DNA from: Anadara kagoshimensis
Taxonomy: Eukaryota > Mollusca > Bivalvia > Arcoida > Arcidae
Reading direction: 5' to 3'
Assembly (NCBI GenBank): GCA_021292105.1
Contig: CM037870.1
Span: forward strand, 21,607,424 to 21,671,423
DNA: 64,000 bases
Part shown: positions 44,283 through 56,520 of the stretch, in pieces
Position numbering within the stretch: position 1 is the stretch's first letter
Layout: the number at the start of each line of letters is the position of its first letter
Translations under genes and position numbers: made by a program
The notes under the pieces: generated by a model
Seen by the model: the letters and a program-made list of their open reading frames with translations, nothing else
Database searches by the model: none
What the model was told of the DNA's origin: nothing

Positions 44283-44400
44283 TGTTGAAACCTGCTAAAG
44301 TAACCACTTATATATATAGACTACATGTCCATTAAGACCAGTGTTATAAGGCCCTTCAACTGAAAAAAAAACTTTATAAAAACCCACCTGTCTATTATGT
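44283..44400. repeat. Dispersed repeat copy related to the 49-bp array
   Basis: GAAACCTGCTAAAGTAACCA, TATAGACTACATGTCCATTA and AGACCAGTGTTATAAGG parallel 39829-39905. ACCCACCTGTCTATTATG follows. Confidence 0.5.
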
Positions 44401-44424
44401 GTTTAAAGGTCTTAATTTACTCCA

Positions 44425-45925
44425 GGTTTGAATTGGATTCATTTTTCGGTTTACTCTTGGATTGGAATGGATCAGTGTTTTTGGTTTACTCCAGGTTTGG
44501 ATAGGATAAGTTTTATTTTAAATTTATTCCTGGTTTGAATTGGATCAGTTTTGGTTTACTCCTGGTTTGGATTGGATCAGTTTTTGGTTTACTCCTGGTT
44601 TGGATTGGATCAGTTTTTGGTTTGGGTGGGCCAGTGTTTTTGGTTTACTCTAGGTTTCGATGGGATCAGTGTTTTTGATCTACTCCTGGTTTGGATTGGA
44701 TCAGTGTTTTTATTTACTCCTGGTTTGGATTGGATCAGTGTTTTTTGTTTATTCCTGGTTTGGGTGGAATCAGTGTTTTTGGTTTACTCCTGGTTTGGAT
44801 CGGATCAGTGTTTTTGGTTTACTCCAGGTATGGATTGAATCAGTTTTTGGTTTACTCCAGGCTTGGTTGGATCAGTTTTTGGTTTACTTCAGGTTTGGGT
44901 GGATCAGTTTTTGGTTTACTCCTGGTTTGAATTGGATCGGTGTTTTTGGTTTACTCCTGGTTTGGAATGGATCAGTGTTTTGGGTTTATTCCTGGTTTGG
45001 ATTGGATCAGTGTTTTTGGTTTATTCCTGGTTTGGGTGGTTTAGTTTTTGGTTTACTCCAGGTTTGGATTGGATCAGTGTGTTTAGTTTACTCCAGGTTT
45101 GGGTGGATCAGTTTTTGGTTTACTCCTGGTTTGAATTGGATCGGTGTTTTTAGTTTACTCCAGGTTTGGATTGGATCAGTGTTTTTGGTTTATTCCTGGT
45201 TTGGATTGGATCAGTGTTTTTGGTTTATTCCTGTTTTGGGTGGTTTAGTTTTTGGTTTACTCCTGGTTTGGATTGGTCAGTTTTTGGTTTACTCCAGGTT
45301 TGGATTGGATCAGTTTTTGGTTTACTCCAGGTATGGATTGGATAAGTTTTTTTTAATTTACTCCTGGTTTGGATTGAATCAATTTTTTATTTATATATAT
45401 ATATATATTATGTTAAATCCTGGTTAGGAATGGGTCAGGTTTTAGTTTAATTCAGGCTTGGATTGGATATAGTTTTCTAATTTTTAATTATTGCCTTGTT
45501 TGGAGTTGATTGTTTTTTTTTAAATTTGCTTCTAGTTTCGATTGAATCAGTTTTTTTGGTTTACTCTAAGTTTGGATTGAATCAGTTTTTTGGTTTACTT
45601 CTGATATGGGTGGGATCAGTTGTTATTAATTTTCTTCAGGTTTGGATTGGATAATTTTTTAAAAATTTCCTCCTGGTTTGGGTGGGACCAGTTTTTTTAA
45701 AATTTATTCTAGATTTATATGGGATCAATTTTTTTATAATTTACTCCAGGTTTGGATGGGATCAGTTTGTTTTAATTTACTCCAAATTTAGATGGGATCA
45801 GTTTTTTTTAATTTACTCCAAATTTAGATGGGATCAGTTTTTTTTAATTTACTCCAAATTTAGATGGGATCAGTTTTTTTTAATTTACTCCAGATTTAGA
45901 TGGGATCAGGTTTTTTTTACATTAT
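44425..45925. repeat. 35-bp minisatellite, about 43 copies in two subfamilies
   Basis: The first subfamily (to about 45360) is GGTTTACTCCTGGTTTGGAT followed by TGGATCAGTGTTTTT. The second (from about 45690) is AATTTACTCCAAATTTAGAT GGGATCAGTTTTTTT. The middle, around 45390-45680, is eroded and contains a (TA)n run at 45392-45412. The G/T-rich unit yields a 255-codon frame of Leu/Val/Trp/Phe repeats on the plus strand, which is not a credible protein. Confidence 0.96.
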
Positions 45926-46679
45926 TCGCATATAAAATTCTTATTACAGTTACTTAATATCTACTGGATTTTATTTGAAAAAAAAAATATCCCAAAAAAA
46001 CATAAAAATAATAAATTAAATTAAAATGTCAGAATTATATTTTGTTGAATCATTTGTAATAAATATGTATTATTTATTTGTTCATATATGGCATATTAGG
46101 AAAATGATATAAAATGAAATTGAATGTAATAAAGAGAAAAGATACAGAGTATGAATGTTTTTTTGTGGGAATGATTAAATCGAAAACATTGCAATAAATG
46201 AAAGTATGCTAAAGTTACAATACAAAATATTGATATAAAATAGTTAATTTAAAATTATATTGTTGAGTTATTATAAATATCATTGTGTTGTTTTGTAATT
46301 TATACCAATTTATAATATTTGATTATCTATCAAAAGAAGAAACCTAAGACTTATCCACAAATTTAATTTTCTGTAGGTATAAATGACACATTATTCTCTT
46401 TGCTGCCATTATGTATTTTAATTGTTTTAAAAATTATGCTTTATTTATGCAAGTTTTTACTGATTTCAAAAATAATAATTCTCTTTGTTGACTTGGTTTT
46501 CATACTCTTGTATATCACATGATTTGACATTTTATTTCAATTCTCTGATCTTTTACTGAATCACTAATTATATATAACATTATTAGCTAGTGCTCTCACA
46601 TTTCCAAAATAAAAACTAAAAGTGTAAAAGATTAAATTCAAAATTGAAACTTAAATAATCCATTTCCATATATATGTAC
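45926..46679. other. Intron-like AT-rich sequence
   Basis: No supported feature. Confidence 0.5.
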
Positions 46680-47055
46680 ATGAAAGCATTTCTGTATGTA
46701 AATGTACATGTATGTGTAGTGGAAAGCATTTCTATATGTAAATGTACATGTATGTGTAGTGGAAAGAATTTCTATATGTAAATGTACATGTATGTGTAGT
46801 GGAAAGCATTTATATATGTAAATGTACATGTATGTGTAGTGGAAAGCATTTCTATATGTAAATGTACATGTATGTGTAGTGGAAAGCATTTCTATATGTA
46901 AATGTACATGTATGTGTAGTGGAAAGCATTTCTATATGTAAATGTACATGTATGTGTAGTGGAAAGAATTTCTATATGTAAATGTACATGTATGTGTAGT
47001 GGAAAGCATTTCTATATGTAAATGTACATGTATGTGTAGTGGAAAGCATTTCTAT
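46680..47055. repeat. 40-bp minisatellite, about 9.5 copies
   Basis: GTGGAAAGCATTTCTATATG followed by TAAATGTACATGTATGTGTA repeats every 40 bp with almost no variation (GCATT/GAATT; one TTATATATG). Each unit contains the self-complementary word TGTACA/ACATGT, so single strands could form small hairpins. The array ends 30 bp before the hairpin at 47086. Confidence 0.97.
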
Positions 47056-47085
47056 GGTAAATATTCCTTAAAATCATATTATACA

Positions 47086-47192
47086 TTTATTGCCTTTAAG
47101 TGAGGGAGATATGAACATTTGTTCACCCACAACAAGTCATATATTCAGAGGGCGAACAAATGTTCATATCTCCCTCACTCAAAGGCAATAAA
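47086..47192. repeat. Near-perfect hairpin, 42-bp arms
   Basis: The left arm is TTTATTGCCTTTAAGTGAGG followed by GAGATATGAACATTTGTTCA CC. The right arm (47151-47192) is its reverse complement with two mismatches. The loop is about 23 bases. The length and structure fit a MITE or a transcribed precursor-like hairpin. Some weaker complementarity continues outside the arms. Confidence 0.9.
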
Positions 47193-48143
47193 CTGTTTAT
47201 TATACTAAAAGATTACCATGATAATAAAAAAGACAGACGAAAAGAAAAAAATATTTTTAAAAATACAGCCTGGAAGGTTAAAACATCAGTCCTTCATTGA
47301 TTTTTCTCCTATCGGAACTCATCAGAGGCAAACGCTAGAACGTCATTTTCGATTTTTCCATCAATGACGTCATATCATTGTGACCTCATGGTGTGTTCCA
47401 AAGTTGTGGTATATGATGTTTTCAGAGAGATACACAATGTTTTCACCACCCTGATCACATGATCCAACAAGCCAATCAAATTACAGATCGTATCATATTT
47501 TTCTAATGAGGTATAATAATATATGTTACACACCTTGAGGTAAAACATGTTATATCACAGAGGTGTATAATGTAACTTTCAATGCCTTTAGCTGTTACAC
47601 AACACCTTACCTTAAAAAATAGTCATAGACTGCAATAACAAATTCTTATTACTTCTTGGGGGTTAAGCAATTCAAAACTGATGGATTAGAATTTTCATTT
47701 GTAAAAACGATAAATTTAAAATTGTCATGGAATCATATTTATAAAGAAATTAGAATTTTTGTACATATCATGAGATTAGATTGTTGATTTTTACAATGGA
47801 TTCACAGATTGTGTGCATGTTTCACCTGAAAAAACTGTTGCAGTAACATCTTTTGTGCAATATTATTGTCTGTATATATATATATATACTGGTGATTTGA
47901 TCAATTGTGACTACAACTATACGACTGCAGCTCTGTCTCATAATTTTCATGTAAGACCAAAATCTGCATCAGCAGGTGTGTAAAAGCAAATTAGAAAATT
48001 ATGAAATTGTTGTAAACATAATTTTCTATCAAGCATGTACTTTAAATGGGGTTCAGCAAGATATCATGTGATCAATATTCTTTAATTTTTGTGCAGAAAA
48101 AATTTAAAAATCATTTTTGTTGCAGATTTCTAAAATAATATTG
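47193..48143. other. Intron-like sequence, possible repeat content
   Basis: The 47270-47480 part has higher GC and CpG (CTATCGGAACTCATCAGAGG, ATCAATGACGTCATATCATT). TGACGTCA there is a consensus CRE octamer. A (TA)n run lies at 47873-47888. No gene is supported. Confidence 0.4.
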
Positions 48144-48430
48144 TTATACCCTCTGCAAACTAGTTTGAGGGGGTATATAGAAATCACTCTGTCTGTCCAT
48201 GTAAAATCTTGTCCAGGCCATATCTCATAATTGCTTTGGACAACTGTCAAAAAACTTTACATGAATAAACTTTACGGTCCAAAGGTGTATCATAACCTTG
48301 AACCAAGGATATATTGGAAAGGTCAAAGTCACAGGGAAAACGTTAAATGGATTTCGCTTTCTAGAAATTTACAGAAAACTGTAAACTCACACCATTTCAT
48401 ATTCAATGGGAAGAAATGTATCACATAAAT
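48144..48430. mobile_element. Bivalve-type repeat fragment (TATACCCTC...GAGGGGGTATA)
   Basis: TATACCCTCTGCAAACTAGT TTGAGGGGGTATA is a short palindrome. CTCTGTCTGTCCATGTAAAA, GTCCAGGCCATATCTCATAA and a CCTTGAACC...GGTCAAAGTCAC block follow. This order is one I recall from dispersed repeats in bivalves. The copy appears to be 3' truncated near 48430. Confidence 0.5.
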
Positions 48431-49133
48431 GTTGTGGGGTATGTATCATGTGGTAAGGTAGTGGACAGGAGCTTAGAAATATATCATATCTGTTACAAAT
48501 TTGTAAATCAAATTAAAACCATTTTATATTGTAAAATTATTTGATGATAAAACAACAAATGTCGTAATAACGGTCACCTTAAGGATAGTGAATATGCTTA
48601 AACTTTAACTTGAATTACTTGTATTACAGAAGAGTTCCTCATCAACTTATCAAGTTTCTTTATTTATAATAATAGTAAAATTTTACCAAAATGAAGGGGT
48701 ATCAGACCAGAAATCCTTAGACAAATCAATAAAAAAGTTTTAATCTGCCTAGTAGCCTTAAGAATTGTTATAAATGTGTGTTGTATTGTAAATCATGACA
48801 TTTTTCCACTTATGTTATTTTTAATGCACCCATTCAGTGATTTTGTTTGCCTAAAATTACTACCGAATAAAGGTAGTTTCCCCTGGGGTAAAATGTCTAA
48901 AAAATTCCTAATTTGACCACTAAAATTTCCAAAACAACAGTGATATACTAGCAAATTAAATCTAGTTGTTCTTGCCCACAAAATGTTAGATAGTCCTTTG
49001 CAATGAGGATCCTAAGCTATTGTAAGCATGTCATTTTGCAATTTGTTGTATTTCAGAACTTCAAATTTTCCCAATTTTAAAGGTAGAAGGTAGTTTTAAA
49101 AAATGCAACAGAATCACTGGTATTATATGTCTG
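48431..49133. other. Intron-like AT-rich sequence
   Basis: A 62-codon minus frame (48793-48981) is unsupported. No other feature. Confidence 0.45.
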
Positions 49134-50090
49134 TGTAACAGGACGTATTATGGTATGGTGTTGTCCGTCTGTCAGTCCGTACGTTAACATTGTCCGTCTG
49201 TCTGTCCGTACGTTAACATTTTTCTTGTCTGGGCTATATCTTTTGACTTGATGAGGATATCAAGATGAAACTTGTACCAAACATGTATTATGGGGAGGCG
49301 GTTGTGTCGTGTATAAAATTTAGGTCTGAGTATTGAAGGTCAAGGTCACAGGTTGAGTTCAAAGGTCAAATAAGGACATAATGTAAAAAAAATGTTAAAA
49401 AAAACTTTTTTTTTTATTTTTCATTTAATTCCTTTCATATTTAGTATGGATTTACAACAAGTAATAGTGTTTAACATATAGAACGGGTTTTTGTGTTGCA
49501 TTTCAAGTTTTGGCAGAATTGGAGTTATGGTTCTTTGTATCTAGTTTCTGGTATCTTGTGCTTTATTTTCTTGTGGGTGCAACTTGTCCCATAGTTTTTG
49601 ACTGATAATTTTGAAATTTGGCAGGTGCTATTGGGGTCATATGAAGATGCCCATATTGTAAAATGAAGATGCTTCATGAAGTTTTTCAGGAGTTATGGCC
49701 CTTTTAGTGCCAAAAAAGGACGTAATTTAAAAAATACAATAACTTTTATATTTTTCATTTAATTACTTTTAAATTGGGTATGGTTTCACAAGAAGTATTG
49801 ATGTGTAACAAATTAAACAGGTTTTTGTGTCGCATTTCAACTTTTTGCAAAATTGTAGTTATTATTCTTTGCATTTATTTTCTCATCTCTTGTTCAATTT
49901 TCTTGTGGATGTAACTGGTCCCAATTTTCAACTGATTGCTGTTTAAATTGGCATGTGTCATGGGGTCACATGAAGATGTGTATATCATAAAATAAATGTT
50001 CTGCATGAAATTTTACCAACTCTTATTATTCCTGTTTACTTTATAGACATTGGCGGGTGTATATTGGCATGCTCAGTGGTGCTTTTATTA
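49134..50090. mobile_element. Dispersed repeat with CCGTCTGTCAGTCCGTACG head
   Basis: The segment begins GTAACAGGACGTATTATGGT, followed by a duplicated TGTCCGTCTGTC(A/T)GTCCGTACG block and GAAGGTCAAGGTCACAGG. Inside are two diverged direct copies about 330 bp apart, each containing CAGG/CGGGTTTTTGTG, CGCATTTCAA and TTTTCTTGTGG(G/A)TG. It ends with GGCGGGTGTATATTGGCATG. The overall plan matches repeats recalled from bivalve genomes. No protein frame is present. Confidence 0.6.
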
Positions 50091-51210
50091 GAAATATTTG
50101 TTTTATTATAATTGACTTAAGTTCACCAGAATGGATTACAATATTACTTTCTCATAAAAATCAACTGAAGCAAAGGATTTCAGATTTATAATATTCTGTC
50201 TGTTGGTACAACTCAAGTAAATATGAAACAAAGCTTATAAACAGACTAAAAATCCCAGCATCAATGATTAAAATTTTGTTGAGACGGTTTTCTTGACAGA
50301 ACAAACTAATTCACCTCTGCAGGTTGGTCAGCCATGTTTATAAAAATCCTGCCATATGTGGGAGTTCCAACTGAATTAATTAAATCTTATTTGAATCCAT
50401 TCATTGTAACAATAGTAATTTCTGTCAAGTTAGTTAATTTAGTTAGATATATATTTTAGTTCTGTCTGTCTCGTAAAAGTTTCTGGGTAAATATTTTCCA
50501 TAAGATCTACTATTATCAAATTGGGTGTCAGGTGAGCTACAAGGTCTTCTGACATATAAAAATTAATCCTTTCCTTTTGAGCCATGGGTTGATGCTAACA
50601 TATACAATAATGTCTATATTTCATTTTATTGGTTTGAACAATCCTTCACTTATGAATTTGATTGTGTTGATTTGGCCTCAATTTGTTTAAGTATATGTAT
50701 CCATTTATTGGTTTGGCCTTCTACTGTAGTATGTGTTAATTGACATTGCTCAATGCTTCCTTGTCTATCATTCAGGCTGTGTTTTGGCAATATATCATTG
50801 CCCTCCCTGACCCAATGTTTTCTGGCATATGTTGTAGAGGTTTATAGCCTGGTTCTGTCTTACCTCATCACAGCTGGGCAAAGTTTTAATCTGCCGTATG
50901 TAATTATTACTAATGTTTAGCAAATCGGTGTCATCTATGTTCTTTATATTTCCAAAATTTGCCAAAATAAATGTTGCAATTTTTAAAACTTCATTCTTTT
51001 TTGGGGGGTTTTATTGAAATTAATCATGCAAAGTTTATTTACACTGGATGGAAGTAAAAGAAATTATTTTCAAGGGATTTCTGAATCAATCATTAATAAT
51101 CTATATGATAAATGGTCTATCTACCAAATACATTTGAGTGCATACTTCAAACTTAATTTGTTACTTCCATCTCAAAAGGTTGTTTGTTTCATTGTCTATC
51201 ACCATCTATG
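50091..51210. other. Intron-like sequence
   Basis: No supported gene. The 50720-50880 part is somewhat less AT-rich (ATTGCCCTCCCTGACCCAAT) without recognisable features. Confidence 0.45.
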
Positions 51211-51372
51211 TGGTGTTTGTGGTTCTGTAGTAGCCTTACTAATCACAATATACCTAGGTCCCACTCAAACAGATCCTACATGTGATAAAGTTTGTCAATT
51301 CAATTTCTGAAGGCAAGTGGTTGTCTCTGACACTATGGTTTTCTCTACCATCCCTTGACTTACTGCCCCAAT
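51211..51372 (+). mobile_element. Decayed SINE copy
   Basis: AGGTCCCACTCAAACAGATC, CTACATGTGATAAAGTTTGT, CAAGTGGTTGTCTCTGACAC and GTTTTCTCTACCATCCCTTG keep the order of the SINE body and tail seen at 54951. Head signals are weak. A 98-codon frame (51014-51310) ends inside it. Confidence 0.5.
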
Positions 51373-52017
51373 ATATTAGTAAAAGAATTGGGACTAGTGC
51401 ATAAATTTCAATTACTCCACCCACTCCTGTCCATTTCTGTATACACTGTTTCTTTTTGGTTTAAAAATTCTTTCAATAAGTTTAAAGTAAAATTAAAGTG
51501 AAATATGAACATTTCTGGTTGTTTGGTCCCAATTGATTGTTCTGGCCTGTTGTAATTCAAAGTCAAGGTCATATCTCAAAGGTCAATGGTTTAAGGTCAC
51601 ACAGTATATATATGAAATACCTTTTACATATAGATTATGGTTTCTTTTTCTTCCTTATAAAAATACAGTATATAAGACAAAACTGTATATCCTAAATGAA
51701 TTATTTCAACACTTGAACCCAGAATTAGTTGATAATAAAATTGTGATAATTCACAGTGACACCAATATCAAATTCTGAACATGAGCCAAATTTTAAATTT
51801 GAATATATATAAGTGGTTCTGAATGTTGTCAGACTTATCTACACAGTATGCATTAATTAAATTGATAATGAAGAAATTCATTATCACATAATATTAGGTA
51901 ACTGATAGGCCAACTGGCTTTTTAAAACAAAATTAAATTTAAAAAATATAGAGATGCTATTATAGTGAAATTTTAAAACTGTCTAGATTGCAAATCCTCA
52001 GGTTTTACTTATGTAAT
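51373..52017. other. Intron-like AT-rich sequence
   Basis: No supported feature. Confidence 0.5.
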
Positions 52018-52775
52018 CAGGAGTTGTTTGTCAAACTGGTTAAGACGGCAGACTATCAAGGAGTTGTTTGTCAAACTGGTTAAGACGGCAGACTAATAAG
52101 GAGTTGTTTGTCAAACTGGTTAAGACGGCAGACTAACAGGGAGTTGTTTTAAGACGGCAGACTAATAAGGAGTTGTTTGTCAAACTCAGGTTAAGACGGC
52201 AGACTACTAAGGAGTTGTGTGTCAAACTGGTTAAGACGGGAGACTAATAAGGAGTTGATTGTCAAACTGGTTAAGACGGCAGACTAACAGGGAGTTGTTT
52301 GTCAAAATGGTTTAGACGGCAGACTAATAAGGAGTTGTTTGTCAAACTGGTTAAGACGGCAGACTAATAGGGAGTTGTTTTAAGACGGCAGACTAATAAG
52401 GAGTTGTTTGTCAAACTCAGGTTAAGACGGCAGACTAATAAGGAATTGTTTGTCAAACTGGTTAAGACGGCAGACTAATAAGGAGTTGTTTGTCAAACTG
52501 GTTAAGACAGCAGACTAATAGGGAGTTGTTTTAAGACGGCAGACTAATAAGGAGTTGTTTGTCAAACTCAGGTTAAGACGGCAGACTAATAAGGAATTGT
52601 TTGTCAAACTGGTTAAGACGGCAGACTAATAAGGAGTTGTTTGTCAAACTGGTTAAGACGGCAGACTGATAAGGAGTTGTTTGTCAAACTGGTTAAGATG
52701 GGAGACTAATATGGAGTTGTGTGTCAAACTGGTTAAGACGGCAGACTTAAAAGGAGTTGTTTGTCAAAATGGTTT
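52018..52775. repeat. 40-bp tRNA-like minisatellite, about 19 copies
   Basis: The unit is GGAGTTGTTTGTCAAACTGG followed by TTAAGACGGCAGACTAATAA. Variants include a shortened form GGAGTTGTTTTAAGACGGCA (29 bp) and a form with CAAACTCAGGTTAAG (42 bp). Short and long forms recur together near 52140, 52370 and 52520, defining higher-order blocks. CTGGTTAAGACGGCAGACTA resembles the D-arm and anticodon-arm of a Leu/Ser-type tRNA, so the unit probably derives from a SINE head. Confidence 0.95.
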
Positions 52776-54950
52776 AGAGAGGTAGTTCTACATTAGAAAC
52801 ATTGAGGAACACAAAATTAATGTAAATCCAAAAGTAGAATTACCTTTTGTGTTATTTCATCAAAAGATTTTTTTAAACGTGTTTGTTGGTCAACAATCCT
52901 GATTCAATGTGCAGTACACATCATAGAACACCATCTTGTGTGTAAAGTACACAACTCTCATCTGTATTTCCCTAAGTTAGAAGTTCATCATTATGCTATA
53001 CCCAATTAATGAGAAATTTCATCAATCCGCAAAATGAAATAAAAATTATATGATTTTTTGTAATCCTAGTTGTTTATCAGGAAAAATAGATCTTGGAAAC
53101 TAATAAATTGTGGTCACTAATTAACAAAACAAAATACCGGTAGTTTAAAATGCATTATTTTGAGTTACATAACAAATACATTTTAATATCTGGTAATTTC
53201 ATTGGCCACAGAATTTTCCAGCCCTAACCTTGAATCACCCTTCTGAATATGCACAATTTTAAAAACAAACATACATTTAGAATGAAATGAAAAATAATCT
53301 TAAGAGTGTAGGTTTCTAAGTGTTATTCAAATGTTTATGGTCTCTAGATCTATTGGGGATTTTTGTCTTAAATTAAGCATTTGCCTACACTTTGCCAAGT
53401 ACGTAATCATTGAAGTAAAGCAGAATAAAAATTGTAAGATATGCAGTAACACAAGAGGATGTCCTTATTGCACACTTGTCAACTTATTGAAGTATTTTGT
53501 GAACCTTTGGCAGTTGACGCCAATCTGAACTAATACTAGTTGTACCTTAATGTTCAGCTGTGTCCATCTTATATATTTATAAAAAAACCACACAATGGAT
53601 GGCACCATTTTTTGCCATCAGAACTGCCTATTGTCTTGATTTAACAAATGGTCTATGATACATTTTTTTATCAGCAACAATGTGTATTGTCTGATTTAAC
53701 AGGTGGTTGATGACACAGTTTTTATAGTTCTTCTGTGTATTGTCCACTGTAATAAATGGTCAGAAGTAAAACACATCTACCAATTAGTTATAATATACAT
53801 ATATTTATGATATATATGTAGAAGTATTGTCATATAAATATTGTTCTTTTTATAACAGAATTCTACTGTCAACATTTTTTAATCACTGATTATACCAGTT
53901 TATTGCTTGATATTTCTGCAACATGTCAATTTCTTTTGTGCAATGCATGTGTAAGAAATGGTTAGTATTTTTGTTTTAACTTGTATAATGAATTTTGTAA
54001 TATTCAGGGAAAAATGTATCATTTTTTTATATTTTGTGAATACTATTACATTACTATTTTAGTTGGTTAGATTATTATTATTATTGGTTTTTTTTTTGAA
54101 AACATTGCTTTTGTTGAAATTTCATATTTTTAATATACAAGTGAATCTGAGAGTTTTTCATAAAATATTTTTTTTGTTAGATATGTTAGTTTATCTGGTC
54201 TTATATTTAATTTTTATCTTTTTAGGATTTAATAATGGTATATAATTTTAGATAATAAACAATAATCTAATTTTTTTATGTTTGTAAAAAAAAACAGAAA
54301 ATACAATTATTAATTTTTTTTTCTTGAAATATTAAGATTTCATTACATATTGAAGAGATTTGTAGATATTTTACAGTTTGAAGTGAGAAATAATAGTTAC
54401 CTTACCAGTGTGTATGTGTGTCTATATTTAGTTTTCATTTTCGTTTTATTTAATTTATTTCACAATTTGTTTAGGAAATATTTTACGGGACCTTAATTTG
54501 TTATGCTGATATTGATACATATATGTATAAAAATAACTGGTTAAAATTGATCAGGAGTTAGAAGACAAATAGAATCAAATAATCAAAAATCTCATTTTAA
54601 ATTTGTTTTAAATTTGTCTTGATTTTAGAATGTCTGTGGCCAGCCAGGATAATTTCCATAAATATACTAAAATTTAAAAAAATGTAAATTATTTAAAAAC
54701 AATATAGTTCACATAGTACTATGTTCACAAATGAAATGTAAAGATTTTATTTTAAAAATTTGAGAAGTTTGTTTTATGATAATTCAGATAGAAGTGGAAG
54801 TCAGTTGACTGCTACTTGTAAGTGACAATCTTGTCAGCTTTCATTTTATACTGGCACAAGTTTTCTGTCAGATTTTTTACACTTATGAATTTTAAGATAG
54901 TTTGTAAATAGATCAGAAAACACTAATGTCTTTACTTTCATCTACAACCT
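52776..54950. other. Intron-like AT-rich sequence
   Basis: No gene is supported over about 2.2 kb. Near 54629, TTGATTTTAG|AATGTCTGTGG has an acceptor-like edge and a short open frame (MSVASQDNFHKYTKI, then stop), but there is no donor or polyadenylation context. Confidence 0.45.
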
Positions 54951-55165
54951 GTGGCCTCAGTGGCTAAGTGGTCTAACAACAATCCTCAGCTTGCTGATTA
55001 CACACGGTCTCTCACTGCCTAGCTAGGTTTGAATAAACTCCAGGTAGATCCTAATGTGAGAAAATTTGCTAGTTCATTTGCAGAAGAGGTGGGTTTTCTC
55101 TAGATACTCCAGTTTCCTCCACTCTACCAGAACTGACTGCCAGGCCTAAAGTCATTACTGCTTTG
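54951..55165 (+). mobile_element. tRNA-derived SINE, best-preserved copy
   Basis: The head has an A-box (TGGCTAAGTGG, 54961-54971) and a B-box-like GGTTTGAATAA at 55026-55036, with Leu/Ser-like spacing. The body has CAGGTAGATCCTAATGTGAG, and the tail has GGTGGGTTTTCTCTAGATAC, TCCAGTTTCCTCCACTCTAC and CAGAACTGACTGCCAGGCC. The same body and tail order is seen at 5695, 13818, 20269-23697 and 51211. Pol III promotion is expected from the box A/box B layout. The 65-nt spacing and mismatches argue against a functional tRNA gene. Confidence 0.75.
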
Positions 55166-55975
55166 ACAGAAAAAATTCAGTGTAACATTTTGCCGCTATT
55201 TATAAAGTCATCCTTTTATAATTTATCTTGCTATATATGTAGATTTTATTTAAGTTTTAACTTCTACTGCATTATATTATATTATATATACCGGTATATA
55301 TATATTGTTTTGCTTTTGAAATTCTCAAATATGTTATTTATTTTAAAATATTTGAAGGCTATATAGCAAAGAATTTATATCCAATGAAGAGAGAATCGGA
55401 AAATATTTATCCTGTAATATAAAGTAAATTATCATTTTAAATTAATTTTATTTATCATGTTTTTAAAGTATACTATAAATTATAAATACTATTGTTTGGT
55501 TAAAGCATTTTTTATAATTGATGAAAACATATTTTAAAATCTCTGGCATATGTTACTTTGTGCAACTGTTACAAATTCATACAATAAATAATTTTAAAAA
55601 AACCCAATTGTTTGTCTGTGTGTAAAACTGATATTGTCGATGCATTAATCAAAGTGCGGGCTAATTAAATCTAGATAGCAGTAAGTGCTCAATGTAATGC
55701 ATCATCTTTATATTGATTTCTTTATCTCTTAAAATTTGTTTTTTCTTAATTTGAAAAAAACTTTTAATTCTTAAATCAGGTTACACAACACAACACAGTA
55801 TTTGCTTGATTATCTGCAGAAGAATAAATAAGTAGCTGTTCTTTCAAAATGAAATGATTTTATTTTAAATTTGAAAATTTTAGCTTTTTGAACAAAGATT
55901 GTGTATGAACATGGTCAAAGAATTTATTTACCCCTATTACTCTCAGATTTAATTTTTAAATGTTTTAAATGGCCA

Positions 55976-56044
<69 letters not shown>

Positions 56045-56390
56045 ATACATATACTGGTACATACATACATACATTTACCGATATTGAACATAACTTAGAA
56101 TTTGATATTTTGGATATTCATTTAGTTGAAATAGGGCCATTTTATGATGCAATATACTTGCACACACATTTTCATAAAAAATCTAGCTAAATCTGAATAT
56201 CACTTTCCTAATATTGTTAAACTTGTTTTTAAAAAAATCATGAAATATTTTAAAGACATTTTAGAGTGAAAGAAATAAAATAATATTTACTGCAGTATGT
56301 TGTACAAGTGACTATGTTATACATCTCAGTTAGGCATTGCAGTCATTCTTAAACCTTCCATGAAACAACTCAAATAAGTTCAATCAGTAT
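55166..56390. other. Intron-like sequence with (TA)n microsatellites
   Basis: TA runs at about 55270-55305 and a long interrupted (TA)n at 55981-56047, followed by (ACAT)n near 56063-56075. Ile/Tyr frames across them are artefacts. Confidence 0.85.
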
Positions 56391-56520
56391 TTCTATATAA
56401 GGACCACCTGTCTATAAAGACAAGTGTTTCAAGGTTTTCAAGCAAGATCTCTATATAAAGACCACAAGTCAATATTTCTCTGTGCCCCATGGGTTATCTC
56501 TATATACAGGTTTTACTTTA
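56391..56520. repeat. Dispersed repeat, fuller copy related to 49-bp and 29-bp arrays
   Basis: TTCTATATAAGGACCACCTG, TCTATAAAGACAAGTGTTTC, CTCTATATAAAGACCACAAG and CTCTATATACAGGTTTTACT occur in succession. The copy joins the GACCACCTGTCTATAAA motif of the 1-1624 array with the ATATACAGGTTTTA core of the 39960 array. It looks like an ancestral-type unit. Confidence 0.55.

Noticed and set aside
44660-45427. 255-codon open frame, the longest in the window
   Set aside because: It lies wholly in the 35-bp G/T-rich array and translates to a monotonous Leu/Val/Trp/Phe/Gly pattern. Its length follows from a unit lacking stops; there is no gene signal.
54951-55046. Functional tRNA gene
   Set aside because: Box A and box B are present, but the arms do not pair properly and the segment continues into a SINE body shared with other copies. 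The same applies to 18310-18610, 33215-33300 and 58581-58665.
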